A DNA stretch of 64,000 nucleotides, from contig CBCXTV010000004.1 in the NCBI GenBank assembly GCA_965178125.1, positions 37,027 to 101,026 of the forward strand. The letters run 5' to 3'. This document shows, piece by piece, positions 16,292 to 27,840 of the stretch. The position numbers and the translations under genes are program-made. The notes below the pieces were generated by a model. The model was given only the letters and a program-made list of their open reading frames with translations. It did no database searches and was not told the origin of the DNA. Source of the DNA: Bilabrum cf. latius (taxonomy: Eukaryota; Bigyra: Bicosoecida; Bigyra; Bicosoecida). Positions within the stretch are counted from its first letter, which is position 1; every line of letters begins with the position of its first letter.

Positions 16292-17338
16292 ATGATGTCT
16301 GAGGAGAAACCGTCCGAGAGCATTGCTGTTTCCTTGGGAGACGGCCGCAATCTTCGTGGGCGTCGAGGCGCCGGTAATATGGGAAACGAGGGCGGCATGT
16401 TGGCGCGCGAGGTCGACGCCCCGGCGGAGCACGCCGGCGCGGCGGCAAGCGTCGATGTTGCGGGCGGCCCCCACATCGAAAGCGGCGGCGCGGAGGCGGC
16501 GTCCACGGGGATGCTCGGAGAGGAGAGCGGCAAGGCAGCGCCGAAGGAGGACGCCGAAGACGACGGCGGCAAGAAGACGGAGGAGGAGGATGCTCGCGGC
16601 GGTGGACGTGCTGTGGTGCCCGGAGGTAATGACGACGTATGGACCGACGCAGCCGCTTGGAAGGCGGGTGGCGGCGTGGCAGAGGCATTGTCATCGCAGC
16701 GTGTGAATCTTGCGCACACTGCCGGGGCGGTCTCTGGCGCTGATAGCTGGGATCCATGGGAGACCCCTGCGAAGTCGTCATGGGGGGAGACGTACGTGCC
16801 GCGGCAGGTCGCGCCGGAGCCGGCGGAGGAGGCGACATGGACTTGCAACGCGTGCCAGTGCTGCAAGCCCCGGTCGGCGTACTTCAAGAAGTGGAAGGAC
16901 TGGATCCAACCAGTTTGCCGGGTGTGTTGCGACAAGTTCGACAACGCGACGCCGTGGTGGGTGTGGTGCAAGAACTGCAAAAACGAGTATCCGGCGTACC
17001 GATTTCCCCAGATCCGCCGGAAGAAGGAGAACCTGCGCTATTTCTTCCCTGAGGACTGGTGCGCGAAGTGCCTGGTTGCGCGTGGCTGGAGTCTCCATGA
17101 TGTCCGTTCCTCTGCGGGTGAAGCGAAGCGTTGGGTGCCAAAAGCTTGCGCGAATACCGGTGACGGCGACAACGACGCTCGTGCTCCCGCACGCGACGAG
17201 CCTCCTGCAGGAGGCGCCGCCTCCTGCAGCAACGCCGTGCGTCAGAGTCCTTCGCGTGACGAGGCCTTGGATGACATCAAGCGGGCCATGGAGCTTCTCC
17301 AGAATGCGGAAAGGTTCCTCCTCACGATGCCAGCGTGA
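16292..17338 (+). CDS. ZnB, Q2 copy
   Basis: Same 348-aa two-module Stc1-like zinc protein as at 2233-3279, with no coding difference seen. It is intact, with the same double ATG start, and followed by the same 0.5-kb tandem duplication (17540-18521). Confidence 0.75.
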   Translation: MMSEEKPSESIAVSLGDGRNLRGRRGAGNMGNEGGMLAREVDAPAEHAGAAASVDVAGGPHIESGGAEAASTGMLGEESGKAAPKEDAEDDGGKKTEEEDARGGGRAVVPGGNDDVWTDAAAWKAGGGVAEALSSQRVNLAHTAGAVSGADSWDPWETPAKSSWGETYVPRQVAPEPAEEATWTCNACQCCKPRSAYFKKWKDWIQPVCRVCCDKFDNATPWWVWCKNCKNEYPAYRFPQIRRKKENLRYFFPEDWCAKCLVARGWSLHDVRSSAGEAKRWVPKACANTGDGDNDARAPARDEPPAGGAASCSNAVRQSPSRDEALDDIKRAMELLQNAERFLLTMPA

Positions 17339-17539
17339 CGCGGGAGCTTCCCGAATGGGTCCGTCGTACTGTGAGGGCGCTCCGGAAGGAAGAGCGCGAG
17401 TGAGTCATCCTTGCGCCGAGGTGAGCGCGACGTCGGAGGAGCACGGTCGTTTGATTGGGAACGATATGGTCGGCAGCGTGTGAAAATCCGAGTTTCTCGT
17501 GCAGGATTGGGCAGCTCTCTAGATATCTTGCCCGGGAAG

Positions 17540-18521
17540 GGTATGATGCGGTGGGAGCGCTTCCGCCTCACGTGGCAGACGTCCACACTTCCTGGTTCCC
17601 CGGCAGGCTGTTTGGCGAGACGGAGTGGCAAAGCATCCGCCTGCTCATTCCTACTTTGTTACCTCGATTGTGAGCTCGGAGCTTGGGGCGGAGGATTCTG
17701 CGGGCAGCTCATGTGTGCCTAGAGTGTCATCCCGCGACCCTCTGACTTCTGTCCGTGGCTTTACCTCTTCGCGCAGGAAGATTCCTCATGAGGCAAGCCC
17801 GGTCCGAACTCGCGTGGGATGCCGTGCGCTGGTGCGGCTTCCACTCATCCCCGGGGTGGGGAGCGCTGGGTAAAGGATCGTCTGTCCCTGCAAGTTTCGA
17901 TTCGGCGAGGTGCGGCAGCATGACGCGGACCGAGGTGAAGTCCTTTGTCCGCGATAGGTCGCCGCGTCGCGCGGTGGCGACCCCACAGCGCCCAAATCCC
18001 ATTCCAGAGAGGGGGTGTGATGCAGTGGGAGCCCTTCCGCCTCACGTGACAGACGTTCACACTTCCTGGTTCCCATAAGGTCTTCAGCACAGCGCATGCG
18101 AGGCAGGCTGTTTGGCGAGACGTAGTGGCATCGCCCCCGCCTGCTCATTCCTACTTTGTTACCTCGATTGTCAGCTTGGGGCTCGGGGGCGGCGGATTCA
18201 GCGGGCAGCTCATGTATGCTGGAGTGTCATCCCGCGACCTCTGACTTCTGTCCGTGGCTTTACCTCTTCGCGCAGGAAGATTCCTCATGAGGCAAGCCCG
18301 GTGCGAACTCCTGTGGGATGCCGTGCGCTGGTTCGGATTCCACTCATGCCCGATGTGGGGAGCGCTAGGGTAAAGGATCGTCTGTCCCTGCAAGTTTCGA
18401 TTCGGCTCGAGTCAATGTGAGGAAGGAGAGGTGCGGCAGCATGACGCGGAACGAGGTGACGTCCTTTGTCCGCGATAGGTCGCCGCGTCGCGCGGTGGCG
18501 ACCCCGCAGCGCCCAAACCCC
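17540..18521 (+). repeat. Tandem duplication upstream of coiled-coil gene, Q2 copy
   Basis: Same two units as 3481-4462. The first contains only the truncated gene start. Confidence 0.8.
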
Positions 18522-18965
18522 GCCCCGCCAGCGAGTCCTCACTCGACAGCGGTGTCGAACCTGCAGCAGCGCTTCGAGAACATGCAGCAGCGTGCGGAAA
18601 GCTTGAGCGCTCAGCTGGAGTACGCCCAAAGTGTGATCAGGCTGCTCTCCGGCCTGTTGCGCGATGAGGCTCCTCGGTTCCATGCAGACTTTGATCCCGT
18701 GATTCGGCGTGCGATGTCTGGCGCAAGCGGCTCCGTTGCGGGTAGGTCTTTCCGTCTTGTGGACGGAGGCGTCATCCACGGACCTGACACAGCAGTCGCT
18801 GCTCCTCCGCGTCGTCTCATCGTTGAGGTGCGTACGGACTGGGAGATGACCGAGACTGCCTCAACTGTGCTGGATTCCTCAGGATCAGACGACATGGGTT
18901 CCGAGGACTCGCCGCCGCCGACCGTCGTCCTCCCCAGCGGCGCGGCGGGCGCCGGCGGTGCCTAG
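18441..18965 (+). CDS. Small coiled-coil protein, Q2 copy
   Basis: Identical arrangement to 4382-4906: basic N-terminus, coiled coil and acidic Ser-rich tail. Unknown family. Confidence 0.6.
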   Translation: MTRNEVTSFVRDRSPRRAVATPQRPNPAPPASPHSTAVSNLQQRFENMQQRAESLSAQLEYAQSVIRLLSGLLRDEAPRFHADFDPVIRRAMSGASGSVAGRSFRLVDGGVIHGPDTAVAAPPRRLIVEVRTDWEMTETASTVLDSSGSDDMGSEDSPPPTVVLPSGAAGAGGA

Positions 18966-19126
18966 TCCTCGGCAGCTCCTGCATCGGAGCCTCCTGTCGA
19001 GATTCGATCGCGCAACGTCGTTCCTTACATTGCTTGCCGTCGCATGTGCGGGGCGGTGGTGGGTGTGCGTGTTCGCCGAAAGTTCCCGGCCTCGTCTTCC
19101 TCAGGAGAGCTCCTCGACCCGAAATT

Positions 19127-19239
19127 GGCAGCTCAGCGCTGCCGTGGCCGATACAGTACCCGTGCACGGCCAGTTGGCAGCTACGCGCTGCCGTTGCCAA
19201 TGTCGTCCGCACGAGAGCAGAGTGGCAGCTCAGCGCAGG
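19127..19239 (+). repeat. Three spaced GGCAGC hairpins, Q2 copy
   Basis: Same trio of motifs as at 5068-5180, upstream of the transposase. Confidence 0.5.
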
Positions 19240-19536
19240 CGAGAAACCGCGCTCGCAATGCTGCGAGGTGTATTCAATGCTGTGCACGTGTCTATCCCTC
19301 TCCCTGGTTTTGTCTCGCTTGCGCCAGTGTGACCGCAGCAGAGCGGGTGCTTCCCGCGCGTCTTCAGCTTTGAGCACTCCTCCAGCGACAGGAAGGCATT
19401 CGCTTGCTCTCGCTCCCCGCCTGCGTCCTATCCCTCCCGGGTATCTTCAGAGGCCACAGGCAGTGCGAAGCTTGGCAGCGGGTCCGTCCGCGTCGTTTCG
19501 GCTGTGAGCGATCTTCTGCCCGGTTCCTCACGCGTC

Positions 19537-21141
19537 ATGATGTCCTCTGCTTCGGTGCCGGATCAGCTCGCACGGATCAGTAAGGAGCTGAAGTGTCTCA
19601 GAGACGCGAGACAACGGGCGCGCAATGGGCTGCGCCATCCGTGGTTGCGCGCCATGGAGGCACAGGTCGCTGAGGTTATTCGTCATCACCCCGGAGGTGG
19701 CGAGGCAGCTCTTCGAACCTATGTCTCTCGTCAGTTGCAGAGTCGACAGGTTTCCACGCGGACGGCTTCGCAGGAGGAGTTTCAAAGGCAGGTCGATGAG
19801 GAGGTCGCGCTCACCATGAGGCGCCCAGCTGAGGCGTGGCAGCGAAATCCTCTTCGCTCATGTCATCGAGAGTCCGTGGCACGCGCGGAGACCTTTCTCG
19901 CCGAGGCTTCTGTCGTTGCTTGGATCGACCATGTGAACGAGCAGCGTGGGTGTGCTCCAACTGGGAACATGGTTTTCGCCATGCTTGCGAGGATGGGCGT
20001 TCGCGCGGGGAAGGATTCGGCTCGACGGCAGTGGCTCCTGCGCTTCCGTCGTCGTTGGCGGCTTCGGCATGGCCGATTGAAGAAGCAGCCCCCGGTAACA
20101 CTCGATTACGTCAGACTCGCGTGTCGTGTCTTCTATCAGTGGATTGAATTCGCAGAAGCGCGAGTGCCCCGCAACCGCCGCCTCGTCTTTGTGAACTTCG
20201 ATGAGTCCAGCGTGCCCTTTGCCTTTCCGGGAATGCGCGGGTACATCGCACCGAGGTCAGGAACGGAGCCCGCTTCGCTTGGTTCGCGCACGGAGCGCCT
20301 CGCCTCGAATAGCAATCGAGGATCGTACACCTTTCTGGGTTTCATTAGCGACTGCCCGGAAATCCAGCGACGACTCCCGCGTATACTCATCGGGAAGCAC
20401 ACGCGGCTGAGCAAGCGCTTGATGCGTGGGGCGTCGAACCAAATGGTGGACGGAATGGAAGTCTGGGCCCGAGAGAGCTCGTGGGTGACGCAGTCCCTCA
20501 TGTTCGACATTCTGCGTCGGCTTTTCGCTTCTTGGATGGACATTCAGCATGAGATCTATCCAATAGTGATACTTGACTGCGCGCCCCAACACATTTCCAC
20601 TGAGATTGTGAACTTCGCACACGGCCTTGGCATGGATCTCGTGTTTATTCCTGGTCGACTCACCTTCTTGCTTCAGCCGTTGGACGTTCTCGTCTTTCAG
20701 CTTCTTAAGCGCGACCTTCGGGAGACGTGGATGCAGGAGCGCTCGCGTCATGAAGCGGGTCATGTCGATGTCTCTTGCCATCTCAGGGTTGTCGCTGAGT
20801 GCACGAAGAGAGTGCTCTCGTCTGGCTCGTGGCAAGGCGCTTTCGATATGACAGGCATTACCAGCGGCAGGCGCCGCTTGCATTCGACCCTACGGCGCTT
20901 GTTTGAGTGTGACATGGAGGACATCTCCAGCGATGCTCCGTCTGTCGACCAGCTCCGCTTCATCAGCAGTCCGCAGCAGCCTCTCCCGCACGATGCGCTC
21001 ATCAACAGGGCCCCAGTCGCGTCCGGACACGGGGTCGACGGAGGCGTCCACGGTGGTAACGCTCGCCGCGTGCCTCGTGGCCGCAGACTAAACGGATGGA
21101 CCCCCCGCGATCGCGCTCACCCCTCGGCGGCCATGCCGTGA
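19537..21141 (+). CDS. DDE_1 transposase, Q2 copy
   Basis: 534 aa with the same catalytic D222, D347 and D383. One substitution near the C-terminus relative to copies 1 and 3 (GTG for ATG at 21070, Met512Val), outside the catalytic core. Otherwise intact, so all three copies could encode active enzyme. Confidence 0.9.
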   Translation: MMSSASVPDQLARISKELKCLRDARQRARNGLRHPWLRAMEAQVAEVIRHHPGGGEAALRTYVSRQLQSRQVSTRTASQEEFQRQVDEEVALTMRRPAEAWQRNPLRSCHRESVARAETFLAEASVVAWIDHVNEQRGCAPTGNMVFAMLARMGVRAGKDSARRQWLLRFRRRWRLRHGRLKKQPPVTLDYVRLACRVFYQWIEFAEARVPRNRRLVFVNFDESSVPFAFPGMRGYIAPRSGTEPASLGSRTERLASNSNRGSYTFLGFISDCPEIQRRLPRILIGKHTRLSKRLMRGASNQMVDGMEVWARESSWVTQSLMFDILRRLFASWMDIQHEIYPIVILDCAPQHISTEIVNFAHGLGMDLVFIPGRLTFLLQPLDVLVFQLLKRDLRETWMQERSRHEAGHVDVSCHLRVVAECTKRVLSSGSWQGAFDMTGITSGRRRLHSTLRRLFECDMEDISSDAPSVDQLRFISSPQQPLPHDALINRAPVASGHGVDGGVHGGNARRVPRGRRLNGWTPRDRAHPSAAMP

Positions 21142-22160
21142 CCTCGACCACGACCATGTCAGGGGCGAACGCGACTTCGTCAACCTCGAGCACGACCATC
21201 CCAGCGGCGAACGCGGCTTCCTCGATGGGATCCCTGACCCCGACGAAGCTTCCCCGACCTCGGCCACGTGAACCTGCAGGCGCATTCTTGCCCGATGTGC
21301 CCGCGCAGGTGGCGGCCTGCACGGCGTGGGCGCCACCGTTTCGTCGACCAGACAGCTCAGCCACTCCGGCGACGCGCGAGGCGGCAACGTCCACGTGCAT
21401 CAATCCGTGGACCGCTCTCTCCTGGTATCCGACACCACCGCAGCCGACGGACCCCCCTTCCGACAGGCCTCGCGAGGTACCGAACCCGAGCTCCCGGCAG
21501 CAGCGCAGGCGTCATGCTTGGGGCGGCACGTGGGTGTTCGACGACGCCATTACGCTCAGCGATTGCGGGTCGAGGGTGCAGATCGACGCGCCGCAGTCGA
21601 AGCTCTTGGCGATGGTCGTGCCCCGGAAGTCGGGCCAGTGGATTCCTCGTAGGCTGCGCTCGCGTACGATCTGGTATTTGGCTGGGGAGCAGTCGGCCGT
21701 GATCACCAACCTCAAGTGCCAGGCCTGCAGTCGGGTCAAGCAGGCGGACAGCTTCAACCCGAAGAGCTTGCGTCGGGCTCAGTACTCGTTGCTGCATTCC
21801 CTGTGGCCCGGCTACATACGACGTACCGAGCGGTCTATTTGGTGCACGCAGTGTGCGGTGGAGGACCAGTTGATGCAGGGCAACTTTCCGGACGGCTACT
21901 GTTTCCGGATCCGCGCCACACTCGAAATTTGCCATCAAGATCGCGTCGCGGCCAGGCTGTTTGCAGTGCACGACAGTAACGCTCTCTTCGAGCAGATCCC
22001 GCTGAGCTCCCATGCGGCCATGGACGTGGCGGAGCAGTTGCGTCGATACTGGCAGGATGCCGTGTCCTCAGACGGCCAGAGCAACATCTTCCACAGCGAC
22101 CACGTTTCGACAGACGACGACTCTGAGTTCGCACCGGGCGGACCGGAGAGCGTGCCGTGA
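21096..22160 (+). CDS. ZnC, Q2 copy
   Basis: 354 aa with the same overlap with the transposase end. The Cys211 codon is TGC here and in Q3, TGT in Q1 (silent). The zinc ligand pattern is intact. Confidence 0.75.
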   Translation: MDPPRSRSPLGGHAVTSTTTMSGANATSSTSSTTIPAANAASSMGSLTPTKLPRPRPREPAGAFLPDVPAQVAACTAWAPPFRRPDSSATPATREAATSTCINPWTALSWYPTPPQPTDPPSDRPREVPNPSSRQQRRRHAWGGTWVFDDAITLSDCGSRVQIDAPQSKLLAMVVPRKSGQWIPRRLRSRTIWYLAGEQSAVITNLKCQACSRVKQADSFNPKSLRRAQYSLLHSLWPGYIRRTERSIWCTQCAVEDQLMQGNFPDGYCFRIRATLEICHQDRVAARLFAVHDSNALFEQIPLSSHAAMDVAEQLRRYWQDAVSSDGQSNIFHSDHVSTDDDSEFAPGGPESVP

Positions 22161-22361
22161 GGGACCGCAGCGACAGTATCGTCGCTTAGGTGAGGAGCGG
22201 GTGCCAATGCTCTTTTGAAAATGGTGCGTCGTACGTACGGCAGGAGCCGTCGGTGGGAGCGGGGCGGATCCTGCGGGAAGTCGTGGAGACTGAGGGCAGA
22301 GACTCTCGGGTCGGTCAGGGTCTCATGTAACGTGCTGTTCACCGCAGAGGTATGTGCGGAT

Positions 22362-22613
22362 CTTGGTGGATCTCTCGAGGACATGGGTGGCATACCGTTG
22401 TGCATCCGTTCCCCGGGGGGGGCGGTCGCAGAAGAGTGCACACGAAAACAAGAGGAAAGGAGACCAACCCCCCAAACCCACGTAGTGCGATCCTGGGGGG
22501 TACCCTATAAGGTACTAAGAATCCTTCTCCCGAAAATCGCACTACCTCGGGCCACAACGTCTTGGTGGATTCCTCGAGGACATGGGTGGCATACCGTTGT
22601 GCATCCGTTCCCC
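22362..22613 (+). repeat. 53-bp direct repeats and origin-like module, Q2 copy
   Basis: Direct repeats at 22362-22414 and 22561-22613. Nested stem-loop at 22482-22545 with a perfect 10-bp outer stem. Period is 199 because the G-run is one shorter. Confidence 0.8.
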
Positions 22614-23241
22614 GTCGCTCCCTAACGTCTTCAGTGGCAGGTTCGGAAAAGACACCTCCGTAGGCACGCGACAAGTCCCGGTGAAGCGGGCTCGCACCGC
22701 GCTGGGCGGGAGATCGTGAGCGCTTAGAGGACCGGAGCTCTCGGGCGGGTGCGTGTCTCGACAAACTCCCTCTTGACCACGGGCGGGGAACGTGTAGGGC
22801 GGAAGCTAAAGACACCGTAAGTAGCGGAGGGCTAACATTCCGTCCTTCGGTGAGAGCCAAAAGTTCGAGTCTGCGAGAGACTATTATACGAAGTTCTCCC
22901 CTCCTCATACGTGCGCATAGCCTCCTCACGCGGTAGCGCGAGCGCGGGACCCGGACCTGTCCCTGATGGGCGTGAATCTGAACCCGGCGTACTCTCCTAG
23001 TCTGTCACTTCCACGACCTTGTTGTCGCGGAACCACTTGCACGGAGAGGAACCTGTCGTTCAAGCGGGTGCAGCCGGACGCGCAGGTGTAGTGCATCGCC
23101 TTGCATATGTGCACGGCCAAGTAGATGCCGGAACCGTAGAGGTATCACACTTCCCGCGGAGCTTGGGTGGGTCTTTCGCTGCTGTCGTCTGCTCCAGAAG
23201 GTTTGCGCCAAAAACCGGAAAACTTCTAAGACAGAGGTGGG
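22614..23241. other. Non-coding stretch after the module, Q2 copy
   Basis: Corresponds to 8556-9183. No gene recognised; small hairpins only. Confidence 0.4.
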
Positions 23242-23787
23242 ATGCCAGGAGCTCACGGTCCTGCCGGATTGGGGAGGTCCATGCCCACGCGAGCCGGGTA
23301 CGCGTCCGAATCCCACGCGAGCCGTTCCCCACGGCGCACCGATAAGTGTCGGGACGCCGAGAGCAGGCACGCTGACGGCGCCAAGGACGCTCGTGGTCCG
23401 GCACGTGAGGAGCCTCTTGCGAAGCGCCGCGTCTCTGTTGAACACACAAATGACTCTGAGCTCCACCGTAACGTAACGTGCCATCACCACTCTCGATCTC
23501 GGAAAGGGCGGGAGTGCGCTCTTGCATTCGGAATGGGCGGGGATAGAGCCAGTCCAGCATGTGTGGGCGTGAAGCCGGAGGAGTTGCTCTTCCTGGGAGC
23601 ATGTGCGAGATTCCTTCTCCGCGGATCCTCTTTCGGCTTCGGCAGTCAGCAGCGCACTCTGTGGGAACGGCATTCTCCGTCGCCAACGCCGTGCATGAGA
23701 GCGCCTGCCGACAAAGTTTACGCCAAAAACCGCAAAACATGTGGGACAGAGGTGGGATGCCTGGGGCTCGCGGTTATGACACATTAG
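23242..23787 (+). CDS. Possible chimeric ORF (181 aa), Q2 copy
   Basis: Same frame and content as 9184-9729: Rep-like CRDAES and ZnB-like pieces, no complete domain. Confidence 0.3.
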   Translation: MPGAHGPAGLGRSMPTRAGYASESHASRSPRRTDKCRDAESRHADGAKDARGPAREEPLAKRRVSVEHTNDSELHRNVTCHHHSRSRKGRECALAFGMGGDRASPACVGVKPEELLFLGACARFLLRGSSFGFGSQQRTLWERHSPSPTPCMRAPADKVYAKNRKTCGTEVGCLGLAVMTH

Positions 23788-25658
23788 GAAGGTCCATGCC
23801 CATGTCACCGCCACCATGGCGACACGCGCCCAGACCTTGGAGGGTTTTTCAGTGGTGTCGCCTGCCGGGGAGGGTTTACGCGGAAAACCGGAGAACTTGT
23901 GCGTTTCGCGTTCCCGAAGCCCGCCATTACTCCGGGAGGGAGCCTGCCAACGAGGTGGTGCTTGGCGAAATGTGGTGGGTGGCGAAGATGTGGTACTTCG
24001 CCGTGCCTTTCTCTATGACGGCCAAGCGTGCACTCGCCATCGCGCTCGGACGCCACAGGAAGAGATCCCAGCACGCAGCTCCGCCGCCTCATCCAGGAGT
24101 AAGGCGAAGTCGAATCGTGAATAGCGCTTCGCACCTTCACAGAGCCGAGGATCACAGATAGGCCCCGCCTCACAGAACCCAGCGCCATAGGGCAGAGCGT
24201 GAAGTACCTGGCCGCTTGGCTTGGCCGGACCCCCGCCCGCCCTCCGCCGGCAGCTCCTCCCGTCCGTCCCTATGGAGGCAGATCCGCGTACCCATGCTGC
24301 GGCGGGATCCTGACACAATCCGTTCCTCTTAGTGTGTGGCCGTGGGGCATGAGTAGAGCAGCATCGGGCCCTCACCAGCCGTGGAACGGAAGCAGCTCTC
24401 CGTGCGGCAGCTGTGCGATGCACAGACCTTTTCCCAAAGATACGGATCCATTTTGCCGTCTTCCCGCGCATACTGCATCGCTCTGCAAAACTGCATTGCG
24501 CAGTGGATCCCGGAGCGTCGACTGCCAATAGCAGGCGGCCTCGCAAGGCCTTCATGGACGCAGGATTTGGGCTTCTTCATCGTAAATTTGGGGTCTGCTC
24601 AGCGCGCGAAAATTCCAACGCTTCAAAATGGATCCGGACGTCGCGAGAAGGGAACTCGTTGCTTGCTCACCTGTGCGGAGGGGTTGGATGCCCGATGTGC
24701 AAAAGAGAGGATATTGTCCGTCGGCGTTCTCTCTTCACCTTGTGCGGAAGGGTTGGGTGCCTGATTTCAGACAGAGAAGGTCTCGTCCGTCGGGAGCGCT
24801 TAGGAATACTTCCGGATGGGGCGTCCAGACGCGGTCCAGGACCTCCAGCTCGTCGGGGTCAATGTCGCCCGCGCCGTCCGTGCCTTTGACGCCCTCTGGA
24901 TCGATGATGCCCACGATCTTTGTCATCTCGGACGACACACGTCCCAGCTGCTCTTTGGTAGTGCATTACCTCATTGACCCCGAAGCGTTGAATATTTAAT
25001 GAAGACCCTTCGGAAGCTGACGAAGTTTGTCAGCTTGTCGGAGCGCAGCCTGGGTCCTTGTCAACAAACATGGAGGGTTTCGGGGGCGGATTTCCAGCGT
25101 TCCGCCTTGATTTCGAGTGCACCTCGAGGTCGGGATCGAAGCGGGGCGGGCGGTTCGTCATCCTCTGTGATACGCTTAGGAGGCGCCGACTTGATGCCCA
25201 CCTTGTCCCCCAATCACTCCAGACGTAACTGGGGAACTCTTCCCGTCGTGGGCCGGGTACGCCTCCGAATCCCACGCGAGCCGTTCCCCACGGCGCACCG
25301 ATAAGCGCCGCTGCAAGCGTACCAAGAGGGGCGTACCAAGAGGTGCTTCCTTCGCTCGGCAGTGTGGCACTTCAAGCAGTAGAATGTGCCACTCCCAGCA
25401 CGTAGGTGGAGTTTGCGAGCTGCCGGCCGACATGCTCGTGTGGTGACCTCCGGCGCACCGATAAGTGCCGCTGCAAGCGCACCAATACTACTTCGCTTGG
25501 GAGCGTGGCACTTTAAGCAATGCAGTGCGCCGGTTTTCGTGCACGCCCAGTCGCGCGGACGCCGCAGGTGGCTTGGCCGTAGGATAGAATTAGTGGCGGG
25601 TCGGTTTTGCATGTCTTCCCTCTCCTCTTGATATGGTACAGAAAGGCAAGAGCCTGAC
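23345..25658. other. Patchwork region I, Q2 copy
   Basis: Same content as 9287-11600: fragment of the S coiled-coil gene at 24061-24208, Rep fragment at 24626-24662, and palindrome half-arm at 25400-25448. Confidence 0.6.
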
Positions 25659-25761
25659 GATGCAGACGGAACTCCTGGATTTCACCGCCACATTCCTAGT
25701 CAAGACAGCCCTCGACTAAACAGACGCCGAGTTATCTTGAGCAGCATCCCACGACGCAGTG

Positions 25762-26178
25762 ATGTGGACGGCAAGGGTGATGCCATGCTTTCCGGGCCTC
25801 CCATGTGACCGCTTTTTGCGTACCGAAACACTTTCCGAGGTCGACGCCCCGGCGGAGCACGCCGGCGCGGCGGCAAGCGTCGATGTTGCGGGCGGCCCAG
25901 CCATGAGGTACATGATCAAGTACGCGGAAAGCACGCAGAGCGTCGTCAATCCGTTCGTGAGCCGCGAGTTCCAAAAGGTCTTCGAGCACATCCCCCCGGA
26001 AAGCACGCAGAGCATCGTCAATCCGTTCGTGAGCCGCGAGTTCCAAAAGGTCTTCGAGCACATCCCCCCGGAAAGCACGCAGAGCATCGTCAATCCGTTC
26101 GTGAGCCGCGAGTTCCAAAAGGTCTTCGAGCACATCCCCCGGATGATGTCGAGCATGCGGACGCCCTGCTCCGGATGA
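25762..26178 (+). CDS. Chimeric ORF ZnB + triplicated GT piece, Q2 copy
   Basis: Same as 11704-12120. The three 72-bp units are 25927-26142. Still open and in frame. Confidence 0.4.
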   Translation: MWTARVMPCFPGLPCDRFLRTETLSEVDAPAEHAGAAASVDVAGGPAMRYMIKYAESTQSVVNPFVSREFQKVFEHIPPESTQSIVNPFVSREFQKVFEHIPPESTQSIVNPFVSREFQKVFEHIPRMMSSMRTPCSG

Positions 26179-26196
26179 TGTCGGCCATGCGGACGC

Positions 26197-26376
26197 TCTT
26201 CCCAGACCTTGCGCGGCAGCGGGACGAAAATGGAGCTCTCCCTGCACCGCAAGCACGCCGGAAACCTGGTGCACTTCCACGTATGCATGACGGACTCCGA
26301 GAGGTCGCATCGTTGTCGCGTGGCGGAGGATTTCATTTGGGCCGGCAGCAGGCCGAATGTCGTGTACGGCTTTTAG
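26197..26376 (+). pseudogene. Rep fragments with HUH motif II, Q2 copy
   Basis: Same as 12139-12318, including the 48-aa open frame starting at 26230. Confidence 0.7.
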
Positions 26377-26647
26377 GTACCGAACCCGAGCTCCCGGCAG
26401 CAGCGCAGGCGGCATGCTTGGGGCGGCACGTGGATCTTCGACGACGCCATTACGCTCAGCGATTGCGGGTCGAGGGTGCAGATCGACGCGCCGCAGTCGA
26501 AGCTCTTGGCGATGGTCGTGCCCCGGAAGTCGGGCCAGTGGATTCCTCATAGGCTGCGCTCGCGTACGATCTGGTATTTGGGTGGGGAGCAGTCGGCCGT
26601 GATCACCAACCTCAAGTGCCAGGCCTGCAGTCGGGTCAAGCAGGCGG
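26375..26647 (+). pseudogene. ZnC fragment, Q2 copy
   Basis: Same block as 12317-12589: first Cys pair only. Confidence 0.8.
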
Positions 26648-27635
26648 GAACGGCATTCTCCGAGTCTCTTTGCCGATGATGTCTGAGGAGAAACCGTCCG
26701 AGAGCATTGCTGTTTCCTTGGGAGACGGCCGCAATCTTCGTGGGCGTCAAGGCGCCGGTAATATGGGAAACGAGGGCGGCATGTTGGCGCGCGAGGTCGA
26801 CGCCCCGGCGGAGCACGCCGGCGCGGCGGCAAGCGTCGATGTTCAGGCGGCCCCCACATCGAGAGCGGCGGCGCGGAGGCGGCGTCCACGGGGATGCTCG
26901 GAGAGGAGAGCGGCAAGGCAGCGCCGAAGGAGGACGCCGAAGACGACGGCGGCAAGAAGACGGAGGAGGAGGATGCTCGCGACGTATGGTCAGACGCAGC
27001 CGCTTGGAAGGCGGGTGGCGGCGTGGCAGACGGGAAGGATGTCGGAACCTGGGGTTCATGGAAGACGCCTGCGAAGTCGTCATGGGGGGAGCCGTACGTG
27101 CCGTGGCAGGTCGCGCCGGAGCCGGCGGAGGAGGCGACATGGACTTGCAACGCGTGCCAGGGCCTAAGCCCCGGTCAGAGTACTTCAAGAAGTGGAAGGA
27201 CTGGATCCAACCAGTTTGCCGGGTGTGTTGCGACAAGTTCGACAACGCGACGCCGTGGTGGGTGAGGTGCAAGAATTGCAAAAACGAGTTTCCGGCGTAC
27301 CGATTTCCCCAGATCCGCCGGAAGAGGGAGAACCTGCGCTACTTCTTCCCTGAGGACTGGTGCGCGAAGTGCCTGGTTGCGCGTGGCTGGAGTCTCCATG
27401 ATGTCCGTTCCTCTGCGGGTGAAGCGAAGCGTTGGGTGCCAAAAGCTTGCGCGAATACCGCTGACGGCGACAACGACGCTCGTGCTCCCGCGCGCGACGA
27501 GCCTTCTGCAGGGGACGCCGCCTCGTGCAGCAACGCCGTGCGTCAGAGTCCTTCGCGTGACGAGGCCTTGGACGATATCAACCGGGCCATGGAGCTTCTC
27601 CGGAATGCGGAGAAATTCATCTCCGCGATGCCATC
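26648..27635 (+). pseudogene. Degenerate ZnB, Q2 copy
   Basis: Carries the same two 1-base losses and deletions as 12590-13577, so they predate the Q duplication. Confidence 0.8.
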
Positions 27636-27840
27636 GTGCACGCAGTGTGCGGTGGAGGACCAGTTGATGCAGGGCAACTTCCCGGACGGCTACTGTTTCC
27701 GGATCCGCGCCACACTCGAGTTTTGGCATCAAGATCGTGTCGCGGCCAGGCTGTACGACGGCGGCAAGAAGACGGAGAAGGAGGATGCTCACGGTATCGC
27801 CCTGATCATCTGCACGACTTCGTGGGGCTCCATGACGTAA
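27139..27840 (+). CDS. Chimeric ORF ZnB + ZnC + ZnB + Rep motif C, Q2 copy
   Basis: Same 233-aa open frame as 13081-13782, with all fused pieces in native frame and the motif C Asn replaced by Thr. Confidence 0.4.
   Translation: MDLQRVPGPKPRSEYFKKWKDWIQPVCRVCCDKFDNATPWWVRCKNCKNEFPAYRFPQIRRKRENLRYFFPEDWCAKCLVARGWSLHDVRSSAGEAKRWVPKACANTADGDNDARAPARDEPSAGDAASCSNAVRQSPSRDEALDDINRAMELLRNAEKFISAMPSCTQCAVEDQLMQGNFPDGYCFRIRATLEFWHQDRVAARLYDGGKKTEKEDAHGIALIICTTSWGSMT

Noticed and set aside
15235-16980. 581-codon minus-strand frame across the Q1/Q2 boundary
   Set aside because: Produced by 54-bp repeats that stay open in several frames, joined to the ZnB shadow; no gene-like features.
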